A stretch of DNA of 64,000 nt from Streptomyces smaragdinus (GTDB lineage Bacteria; Actinomycetota; Actinomycetes; Streptomycetales; Streptomycetaceae): positions 62,001 through 126,000 of the forward strand of contig NZ_WEGJ01000005.1 of NCBI RefSeq assembly GCF_009604385.1, read 5' to 3'. The position numbers and the translations under genes are program-made. The notes under the pieces were generated by a model, which saw nothing but the letters and a program-made list of their open reading frames with translations, did no database searches and was not told the DNA's origin. Positions 22,064-28,903 of the stretch are shown in pieces. Each line of letters starts with the position of its first letter. Position 1 is the stretch's first letter.

Positions 22064-22627
22064 GTGATCGTCACCCTGATCGTCGTCTGTGAGATCGCCT
22101 TCTGGGTGCTGCTCGCCGGAGGTCTCTCGCTGCGCTATCTGGCACGTAAGCCGAGGCTGGGCGCGGCGGTGCTCTTGTGCGAGCCGCTGCTGGAGGTCGT
22201 GCTGCTGATCGTCACGGCGATCGATCTCCGTAACGGGGCCACCCCCGGCTGGTCGCACGGCCTCGCGGCGCTGTACATCGGCTACACCGTGGCGTACGGG
22301 CGCTACACCGTCCACTGGATCGACGGCCACTTCGCCCACCGCTTCGCGGGCGGCCCGCCGCCGGTGAAGCCGCCGCGGTACGGGGCGGCGCGGGCGCGGC
22401 ACGAGGCGAAGCTGTGGCTGCGTACGCTGCTCGCCGCGGCGGTCGCCGTGGGGCTGCTGCAGCTGGCCGTCTGGTACGTGGGCGACGCGGCGCAGAGCGA
22501 GACGCTGCGGGGCTGGCAGTTCACGGCGCTGCGGGCGGCGGGCATCCACGGGGTGATCGCGCTGACGTACGTGCTGTGGCCGAAGAAGGCGCCGAAGGTC
22601 TCACCCCGGGACGTGGGCGGCGATTAG
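22064..22627 (+). CDS. Uncharacterised integral membrane protein
   Basis: A 187-aa protein with about four hydrophobic helices: VIVTLIVVCEIAFWVLLAGG, VLLCEPLLEVVLLIVTAID, LAAAVAVGLLQLAVWYV and HGVIALTYVLWP. A cytoplasmic loop reads YGAARARHEAKLW. I do not recognise the family beyond a conserved-membrane-protein type common in Streptomyces. The GTG at 22064 follows AAGGAG with 7-base spacing. It diverges from the kinase (157-bp gap) and its 3' end overlaps the convergent TPR gene by 27 bp. Confidence 0.75.
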   Translation: MIVTLIVVCEIAFWVLLAGGLSLRYLARKPRLGAAVLLCEPLLEVVLLIVTAIDLRNGATPGWSHGLAALYIGYTVAYGRYTVHWIDGHFAHRFAGGPPPVKPPRYGAARARHEAKLWLRTLLAAAVAVGLLQLAVWYVGDAAQSETLRGWQFTALRAAGIHGVIALTYVLWPKKAPKVSPRDVGGD

Positions 22628-25018
22628 CCCGTGGCTGCGGCGGGCCCGGTCCGCGGGCTCCCCGCCGAGGGCGGTCAGCTCCTCGAGGTAGCGGAGTACG
22701 TCCGCCCTCGCGTCGTGGTCCGGGTGTCCGTCGAGGAAGTCGCGGGTGGCCCGCGCCGAGGTGTCGTCGGCGTCGACCAGGATCGTACGCAGCAGGCCGA
22801 AGAAGCGGGTCGCGTCGCCGTCCGGCTCGTCCGGGGGTGTGCCGAGGAGGTCCCTCCAGCGGTCCCGGCAGGGGTCGAGACCTGATTCGAGGCTGTCGAG
22901 CAGCACCGCCTCGAACCGCCGGCCGGGGTCGCCGGACCCGGCGGCCGCGAAGTCCTCCCGTGCCTGCCGGTACGCGCCCGCCTGGCGGTGGGTGACGCCC
23001 CGCTGGACGCGGGTCCAGGTGTCGTCGGGGTCGAGCTCGAGGAGGGCCGTGAAGTCGGCGATCGCCTCGCTGTGCCGGCCTGCCTGGCGGTGGGCCTCGC
23101 CGCGCCGCTCCAGGGCCAGGGTGTAGTCGGGCTCGAGGGCGAGGGCGGCGGTGAAGTCGGCGACGGCCTCCGCGTAACGGCCCGTGTCCGCCCGGGCCTC
23201 GCCCCGGCCGGCGTGGAGCCAGGCCCACTCGGGGTCGACGGCCAGGGCGGCGGTGAAGTCGGCGAGGGCCTGCTCCGGGCGGCCGGCCTCGCGGTGCGCC
23301 TGGCCGCGGGAGCCCAGGGTCCAGGCGTCGCCGGGTTCGAGGGTGAGGGCCGCGGTGTAGTCCGTGATCGCCTCGGCGTGGCGGCCGGCCTCGCGGTGGG
23401 CCTCGCCGCGCCTGGAGAGGGCCCAGGTGTACTCGGGGTCGAGGGCGAGGGCGGCCGTGTAGTCGGTGACCGCCTTGTTGTAGCGGCCCGCCTCGTGGTG
23501 GGCCTCGCCGCGCATCGCGAGGGTCCAGGCGTCCTCGGGGGCGACGGCCAGGGCCGCGGTGTAGTCGGCGATCGCCTGGTCGTGGCGGCCGGCCTGGAAG
23601 TGGGTGCGGCCGCGTTTGCCCAGGGCCCAGGCGTAGGCGGGGTCGGCGGCGAGGGCGGCGGTGAAGTCGGCGATCGCCTCGGCGTGGCGGCCCGCCAGGC
23701 GGTGGGTCTCGCCGCGGTGCGCGCGCATCCAGAAGGCGTCGTCGGGGTCGAGGGCGAGGGCGGCCGTGAAGTCGGCGACGGCCTCGGCGTGGTGGCCGGC
23801 CTCGTGGTGGGTCTCGGCGCGCTGGGCCAGCGCCCAGGACCAGCCGGGCTCGGCGGCGAGCACCGCGGTGAGGTCGGCGATCGCCTCGTCGTGGTGGCCT
23901 GCCTGGCGGTGGGCCTGGCCGCGCTGGCCGCGGGTCCAGGCGTCGTCGGGGTCGAGGTCCAGGGCGGCCGTGAGGTCGGTGATCGCCTCGGCGTGGCGGT
24001 CCGCCTGGCGGTGGGCCTCGCCCCGTACGGCGAGGGCCCACTGGTGGCGGGGGGCTACCGCGAGGACGGCGGCCACGTCCGCGGATGCCTCGTCGGGCCG
24101 CTCGGCCCGGATGTGGACCTCGGCGCGGGCGCAGCGGGCCCAGACGTCGGTGGGGTCGCGGTCCAGGACGGCGGTGAAGTCGGCCAGGGCCTCGTCGTAC
24201 CGGTCCGCGTCCAGATGGGCCCGGCCCCGCGAGCCCTGCACCCAGACGAGGGTGGGGTCGCGGTCGAGGGCTGCCGTGAGGTCGGCGACGGCCTCGGCGT
24301 CGTGTCCGGCGGCCTGGTGGGCCTGGCCGCGGGAGCCCAGGGCCCAGGTGTCGTCGGGGTCGAGGGCGAGGGCGGCGGTGAAGTCGGCGATCGCCTCGGC
24401 GTGGCGGCCCGCCAGGCGGTGGGTCTCGCCGCGCCGGGTCAGGGCGAGGGGCAGGGCCGGTTCCAGGTCCAGTGCGGTGCTCAGGTCGCGCAGCGCCTCG
24501 TCGAGGCGGTCGCCCCAGCGGTGGATCTCGCCGCGGGTCGTCCACGCCATCGCGTTGCGCGGGTCCAGCCCGATCGCCCGGTCCAGGTCGGTGAGGGCCT
24601 CGTCGTCGCGGTCGGCGAAGTAGAGCGCCTTGCCGCGGTGGACGTACGCCCAGGCCCGTACCGTCGCGTCCAGGGCGTCGTGCGTGATCAGGGCCGTCAG
24701 GGTGTGGAGCGCCGGGTCGCCGCCGGCCGGCCTCAGGCGGTCCGACCAGGTGCGCAGGGCCTCGTCCCCGGTGGCCTCGGCCGCCTGGGCGAACATGTCC
24801 GTCCACCGCCGCAGCATCGCCTCGTCGCTGTGACCTGCGGCGTGCGCCGCCAGCTCCAGGGCGTGCGGCAGATGCGCGGCCGGGTCGGCGCAGAGATCGT
24901 CGTACGTCGCGTCGAACCCCCGGCGCTCGTCCGTCGTACGCCGCTTTGCCGGGCCGGCCTCCGCATCGCGCTCGGAGTCCGGCTCCCGGCCCGCGACCCG
25001 ACGCCCCGTATCGGACAT
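22601..25018 (-). CDS. Large TPR-repeat protein (17 tandem repeats)
   Basis: An 805-aa cytoplasmic protein without signal or membrane segment. Residues ~122-701 are 17 consecutive 34-residue TPR units with the pattern WALxxRGEAHRxAGRHAEAI followed by xDFTAALALDPDDA. The tenth unit has one extra residue (DDAFWMRAHRG), and units 5, 6 and 15 diverge most. The ~120-residue N-terminus (GFDATYDDLCADPAAHL) and ~100-residue C-terminus are unique. TPR arrays make superhelical scaffolds for protein partners, but none is evident here. The DNA is a 102-bp tandem repeat and so prone to copy-number change. Confidence 0.85.
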   Translation of the reverse strand: MSDTGRRVAGREPDSERDAEAGPAKRRTTDERRGFDATYDDLCADPAAHLPHALELAAHAAGHSDEAMLRRWTDMFAQAAEATGDEALRTWSDRLRPAGGDPALHTLTALITHDALDATVRAWAYVHRGKALYFADRDDEALTDLDRAIGLDPRNAMAWTTRGEIHRWGDRLDEALRDLSTALDLEPALPLALTRRGETHRLAGRHAEAIADFTAALALDPDDTWALGSRGQAHQAAGHDAEAVADLTAALDRDPTLVWVQGSRGRAHLDADRYDEALADFTAVLDRDPTDVWARCARAEVHIRAERPDEASADVAAVLAVAPRHQWALAVRGEAHRQADRHAEAITDLTAALDLDPDDAWTRGQRGQAHRQAGHHDEAIADLTAVLAAEPGWSWALAQRAETHHEAGHHAEAVADFTAALALDPDDAFWMRAHRGETHRLAGRHAEAIADFTAALAADPAYAWALGKRGRTHFQAGRHDQAIADYTAALAVAPEDAWTLAMRGEAHHEAGRYNKAVTDYTAALALDPEYTWALSRRGEAHREAGRHAEAITDYTAALTLEPGDAWTLGSRGQAHREAGRPEQALADFTAALAVDPEWAWLHAGRGEARADTGRYAEAVADFTAALALEPDYTLALERRGEAHRQAGRHSEAIADFTALLELDPDDTWTRVQRGVTHRQAGAYRQAREDFAAAGSGDPGRRFEAVLLDSLESGLDPCRDRWRDLLGTPPDEPDGDATRFFGLLRTILVDADDTSARATRDFLDGHPDHDARADVLRYLEELTALGGEPADRARRSHGLIAAHVPG

Positions 25019-25093
25019 GACCCCACCCCCTGTGCGGTCAGTATCCCGATTCGGCGCGGGGACGGCCGCCGGTTTTCGGTACGGGCCCGGGGC

Positions 25094-25402
25094 TCACGCC
25101 CGGCGGCGCTTGGACGGGATCTTGATCGTCCGCATATCGGTCGCCGCGATCTTGATCACCTCGTACGGATACCCCGTCGCGTCCAGCGCCGCCAGCGCCC
25201 GCAGGCCCGCGTCGTCCTCGTCCTCGTCGTCCGACTCCGGCGTCAGCTGGATGCGGAACGTGAAGACCGCCAGACCCGCGTCGGACGAGAAGCTGCCCTC
25301 CGGGGTGAACGCCGTCCGCGCCGCCTCCAGGCCCGAGCGCAGGGCCGTCCGCTGGTCGTCGGTGAGGTCCCTGAACTTGCCACGTACGGATACGCGGAAC
25401 AT
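25094..25402 (-). CDS. DUF6204-like small protein
   Basis: A 102-aa cytoplasmic protein with the opening MFRVSVRGKFRDLTDDQRTA typical of DUF6204. It has a beta strand VFTFRIQLTP, an acidic stretch ESDDEDEDD, and a basic C-terminus IKIPSKRRRA. Its function is unknown. Its start overlaps the stop of the adenosyltransferase gene by one base (TGATG), so it is translated with it. Confidence 0.7.
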   Translation of the reverse strand: MFRVSVRGKFRDLTDDQRTALRSGLEAARTAFTPEGSFSSDAGLAVFTFRIQLTPESDDEDEDDAGLRALAALDATGYPYEVIKIAATDMRTIKIPSKRRRA

Positions 25403-25974
25403 CAGCGCTCCCCGCCCGGGACCCACAGGACGTCGCCGACCGCCTTGTTCGCCGTGCGGGCGAGGATGAACAGGAGGTCCGAGAGACGGTTGAGGTACGT
25501 CGCCGTGAGGGGGTTCATGACGTCGCCGTGCTCCTCCAGCGCCGCCCAGGTGGAGCGTTCCGCCCGGCGGACGACCGTGCACGCCTGGTGGAGGAGGGCG
25601 GCGCCGGGGGTGCCGCCGGGGAGGATGAAGCTGCGGAGCTTCTCCAGTTCGGCCAGGAAGGTGTCGCAGTCCGCCTCGAGCTTGTCGACGTAGAACTGCT
25701 CCACCCGCAGCGGGGGGAACTCCGGGTTCTCCGTCACGGGGGTGGCCAGGTCGGCGCCGACGTCGAAGAGGTCGTTCTGGACCCGGGTGAGGACGGTCTT
25801 GACGTCGTCCGCGAGGTCGCCGAGGGCCAGGGCGGTGCCGATCACCGCGTTGGCCTCGTTGGTGTCCGCGTAGGCCGCGATGCGGAGGTCGGTTTTCGGG
25901 ACGCGGCTCATGTCGCCGAGGGCTGTCGTGCCTTTGTCGCCTGTGCGGGTGTAGATGCGGGTCAGGTTCACCAT
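25402..25974 (-). CDS. PduO-type cob(I)alamin adenosyltransferase
   Basis: A 190-aa ATP:corrinoid adenosyltransferase, converting cob(I)alamin to adenosylcobalamin. Motifs are the ATP-binding RIYTRTGDKGTTALGD, RVQNDLFDVGADLATP, FILPGGTPGAALLHQA, VVRRAERSTWAA and LNRLSDLLFILARTAN. The ATG at 25974 gives the canonical MVNLTRIYT. Adenosylcobalamin is the cofactor of the isobutyryl-CoA mutase encoded at 58871-60571 and of methylmalonyl-CoA mutase, which uses the epimerase and MeaB found here. It is co-transcribed with the DUF6204 gene. Confidence 0.93.
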   Translation of the reverse strand: MVNLTRIYTRTGDKGTTALGDMSRVPKTDLRIAAYADTNEANAVIGTALALGDLADDVKTVLTRVQNDLFDVGADLATPVTENPEFPPLRVEQFYVDKLEADCDTFLAELEKLRSFILPGGTPGAALLHQACTVVRRAERSTWAALEEHGDVMNPLTATYLNRLSDLLFILARTANKAVGDVLWVPGGER

Positions 25975-26076
25975 ACGGTGAGGGTAGCCGGGTGCGGTTT
26001 GCGTCGGCCGCCCGCGCCTTCGGCGCGGGGAGGTTCCCACCCGCAGCCGCCTGCACCCCGGCCGATGCCTGCTTTG

Positions 26077-27060
26077 TTACGCCGTGAGGAACTCCCGTTG
26101 CGCCTCCTCCAGCGCCGCGTCCTCGCGGGCCGTTCCCTCGTGGTCGAAGTGGCCCGCCCGCAGCACCGTCAGGCCGCGCTTCGCCGGGAGGGCGTTGTAC
26201 ACCGCGAACTGGCCCGGTGGTGGCACCGCCGGGTCGAAGAGCGCCGCGCCCACGTGGACCGGGATCGTCAGGCGGGCGGCGGCCGTCGCCGCGTCGAAGT
26301 ACGGGAGGACGTCCAGGACCGCCGGATCCCCGGTCGCCCGTTCGCGCACCGCCTCGCCGCTGCCCACGCACGGCATCGTCAGCCGCAGCGGGTGGTTGCC
26401 GAACGTCGGCACCCACAGCGCCGCCGCGTCGAAGCGGTCGTCCCACGGCAGCGCCAGCGCGCCGATGCCGCCGCCGAAGCTCCCCCCGAGGTACGACAGG
26501 TGCCCGGAGGCCGCGGGGAGCAGGTACAGCAGCGCGGACGCCGCCGCCCAGACGTCCGCCGCGCAGCCGCCCAGCACATACGTGCCGCGGTCCTCGATCC
26601 CGGTGAGCACGTGCGACCCGGCGTCCGGCGGGATGTCGGGGAACAGGCTGCGCGCGCCCAGCCCCCGCAGACACGGCCAGATGGTCGCCGCCCCCACCGG
26701 CGGGAGCCCCGGCTCGGGGGCCCGGCGCCCGCCGTACCCGTGCGTGGCCACGCACCCCCGGGTGATCCGGCCGTCCGCCGGCGCGGTCAGCCAGCCCCCG
26801 ATGCGCCGCCCGCCGGCGGAGCGGAAGCTGACGGGGGAGACGAGCACGCCGTCCACCTCGGCCTCGGGCGGGCCGAGCTCCGGCAGCGGGTCGACGCGGC
26901 GGGCGGTGTCGTACAGCCCGCGCCAGAAGTCCTCGAACCCGGGGGGCTCGGGCGGCGCGCCGACGGCGAGGAGCTCCGGGAGGCCGTAGCCGTAGGTCGG
27001 ATCAAAGGGGAACTCGTGGGCCGGCGGCGCGAGTTCACCCGCAGGGTCTGACGGCTGCAC
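26077..27060 (-). CDS. AXE1-type acetyl-xylan / cephalosporin C esterase family protein
   Basis: A 327-aa alpha/beta hydrolase. The N-terminal part has the AXE1 opening PPEPPGFEDFWRG and RIGGWLTAP. The nucleophile elbow is YLGGSFGGGIG, the Asp is likely in VGAALFDPAVPP and the His in AGHFDHEG. No signal peptide is seen, so it is a cytoplasmic deacetylase of sugars or antibiotic-like esters. The GTG at 27060 follows AGGAGG with 5-base spacing. Divergent from the HBDH gene. Confidence 0.8.
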   Translation of the reverse strand: MQPSDPAGELAPPAHEFPFDPTYGYGLPELLAVGAPPEPPGFEDFWRGLYDTARRVDPLPELGPPEAEVDGVLVSPVSFRSAGGRRIGGWLTAPADGRITRGCVATHGYGGRRAPEPGLPPVGAATIWPCLRGLGARSLFPDIPPDAGSHVLTGIEDRGTYVLGGCAADVWAAASALLYLLPAASGHLSYLGGSFGGGIGALALPWDDRFDAAALWVPTFGNHPLRLTMPCVGSGEAVRERATGDPAVLDVLPYFDAATAAARLTIPVHVGAALFDPAVPPPGQFAVYNALPAKRGLTVLRAGHFDHEGTAREDAALEEAQREFLTA

Positions 27061-27156
27061 GAGGCCCTCCTCGGATTCCCGGGGAGATCGACTATACGTG
27101 CGCGGCCCCCCGCCCGGACGGCCCGGGCGGGTGGACCCGTACCCCGCCAATAGTGT

Positions 27157-27187
27157 GATGTCCGTCATCTGAGACGTGATGCGCATC
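27157..27187 (+). promoter_or_regulatory. Two short palindromes in the esterase/HBDH divergent region
   Basis: GATGtccgtCATC (27157-27169) and GATGcgCATC (27178-27187) lie ~20 bp apart, centre to centre, each preceded by GT or GT-like bases. They could be paired operator sites for a regulator of one or both divergent genes. No regulator is suggested by the sequence. Confidence 0.3.
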
Positions 27188-27383
27188 TCTTAGCCCACCG
27201 AGAGACCCCCCGCACCGATAATCTCCCGGCCTAAGAGGCCGTCGCCGGAGCGTCCACCGTCCGGCCGGTCCCGCCCGTACGGGACGCGGGCGCGAAGTGC
27301 CGCCCGCACACAGCGCGATCAGCACCCCGCACCACGTACGCACCACCGCACACGCACCACCGACGCCAAGGGGAACACACATC

Positions 27384-28232
27384 GTGGCTCGCAAGCTCGC
27401 CGTCATCGGGGCCGGTCTGATGGGATCCGGTATCGCTCAGGTGTCCGCCCAGGCAGGCTGGGACGTCGTCCTGCGCGACGTCACGGACGCCGCCCTGACC
27501 CGCGGCACGGACGGCATCAAGGCCAGCTACGACAAGTTCGTCGCCAAGGGCAAGCTCGCGGCGGAGGACGCCGGGGCCGCGCTGGGCCGGATCACCACCA
27601 CCACCGATCTGGACGCCGCCGCCGACGCGGACGTCGTGGTGGAGGCCGTGTTCGAGAAGCTCGAGGTCAAGCAGGACATCTTCCGTACGCTCGACTCCCT
27701 GGTGAAGGACGACACCGTACTGGCGTCCAACACCTCCGCCATCCCGATCACGAAGATCGCGGCGGTGACCTCGCGGCCCGAGCGCGTCGTGGGCGCGCAC
27801 TTCTTCTCGCCGGTGCCGATGATGAAGCTGTGCGAGCTGGTGCGCGGGCTGAAGACCAGCGACGAAACCCTCGCCCGCACCCGGGAGTTCGCGGAGAGCG
27901 TCGGCAAGACGTGCGTCGTCGTCAACCGCGACGTGGCCGGCTTCGTCACCACCCGCCTGATCACCGCGCTGGTCGTCGAGGCCGCCAAGCTCTACGAGTC
28001 GGGCGTCGCCACCGCCGAAGACATCGACGTCGCCTGCAAGCTGGGCTTCGGCCACGCGATGGGCCCGCTGGCCACCGCGGACCTCACGGGCGTCGACATC
28101 CTGCTGCACGCCGCCGAGAACATCTACACCGAGTCCCGCGACGAGAAGTTCGCCGCCCCGGAGCTGATGCGCCGGATGGTCGACGCGGGCGACCTGGGGC
28201 GCAAGAGCGGCAAGGGGTTCTACGAGCACTGA
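27384..28232 (+). CDS. 3-hydroxybutyryl-CoA dehydrogenase
   Basis: A 282-aa NAD(P)-dependent enzyme of normal length that interconverts acetoacetyl-CoA and 3-hydroxybutyryl-CoA. The Rossmann loop is VIGAGLMGSGIAQV, the catalytic His lies in GAHFFSPVPMMKLCELVRG, and the family's C-terminus reads RKSGKGFYEH. The GTG at 27384 follows AAGGGGA. It would act after the thiolase encoded at 43470-44660, feeding butyryl-CoA and ethylmalonyl-type pathways. Confidence 0.93.
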   Translation: MARKLAVIGAGLMGSGIAQVSAQAGWDVVLRDVTDAALTRGTDGIKASYDKFVAKGKLAAEDAGAALGRITTTTDLDAAADADVVVEAVFEKLEVKQDIFRTLDSLVKDDTVLASNTSAIPITKIAAVTSRPERVVGAHFFSPVPMMKLCELVRGLKTSDETLARTREFAESVGKTCVVVNRDVAGFVTTRLITALVVEAAKLYESGVATAEDIDVACKLGFGHAMGPLATADLTGVDILLHAAENIYTESRDEKFAAPELMRRMVDAGDLGRKSGKGFYEH

Positions 28233-28248
28233 GACGGTACGGCGGTAC

Positions 28249-28270
28249 GGCGCGGGGGCGCCCCCGCGCC
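28249..28270 (+). terminator. Palindromic terminator after the HBDH gene
   Basis: A perfect 22-bp palindrome, GGCGCGGGGGC and its complement, 17 bp after the stop codon. There is no T-run. Confidence 0.5.
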
Positions 28271-28423
28271 GAATGCGACGCAGCTCACCCGCAGGAGTGA
28301 ATTCCGTCTCGATATACGCGAAGACGACAACCTGCCGTAGTCGCACACCGTCAGATCAGTAGAGGCACGAGGCACCACCAGACACACGGGCACATCGCAC
28401 CGCACAGGACACGGGGAGCGCAG

Positions 28424-28753
28424 ATGTATATCAGGGGCGACCACGTCGAGCTGGCCGTCGGGGGCCGCCTCGACGTCCGCAGCGCCGCGGACGCCCGTAC
28501 GGTCCTGCACGACGCGGTCGACTCGGGGGAGGCCGGCTCCGACCTGATCCTCGACCTCACCGGACTGGACTCCTGGGACGCCACGGGCCTCGGCGTGATC
28601 ATGGGCACGCACCGCCGGGCAGGCCGCGCCGACCGCCGGCTGGTCCTGCGGGGCGTCCCGCCGCAGATGCAGCGGCTGCTGATCGCGACCCGGCTGCACC
28701 GCATCCTCGCGATCGAGGGCGACGCGTCGTTCGGGGCGTGCGCCGACTCCTGA
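28424..28753 (+). CDS. STAS-domain anti-sigma factor antagonist-like protein
   Basis: A 109-aa single STAS domain. The phosphorylation-site region reads LTGLDSWDATGLGVIMGTHR, where the Ser of LDS or a nearby Thr would be the target in SpoIIAA-like proteins. The beta strand MYIRGDHVELAVGGRLDVRS is typical. Such proteins bind anti-sigma kinases and free a sigma factor when unphosphorylated. No partner kinase is adjacent, so its partner is unknown. GGGGAG precedes the ATG. Confidence 0.88.
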   Translation: MYIRGDHVELAVGGRLDVRSAADARTVLHDAVDSGEAGSDLILDLTGLDSWDATGLGVIMGTHRRAGRADRRLVLRGVPPQMQRLLIATRLHRILAIEGDASFGACADS

Positions 28754-28771
28754 GGCGGACGGCTTCAAAAC

Positions 28772-28819
28772 GATTGAGTGACAGCTGAGCTGCACAAACG
28801 CTCAGCTGTTCGCTCAATC
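28772..28819. repeat. Long imperfect inverted repeat before the P-loop gene
   Basis: GATTGAGTGACAGCTGAG (28772-28789) is the reverse complement of 28801-28819 apart from one substitution and one extra base, around an 11-base loop. It lies 19 bp after the STAS stop and 85 bp before the next ATG, so it may be a terminator or an operator; there is no T-run. Confidence 0.65.
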
Positions 28820-28903
28820 CCCCGAAAGGTCTAGGCTTCCCGTGATACCGCCGCACCAAAACGACGACCGGGGGGCGGGCGGCACATCAGGGGGATTGTC
28901 TCC

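Noticed and set aside
22900..24650. Regularly spaced DNA repeats considered as a CRISPR-like array
   Set aside because: The 102-bp units are in-frame TPR codons with no unique spacers, and no cas genes are near.
22988..25693. 901-residue plus-strand frame opposite the TPR gene
   Set aside because: Val/Gly-rich antisense shadow repeating with the 102-bp TPR unit; no start signal.
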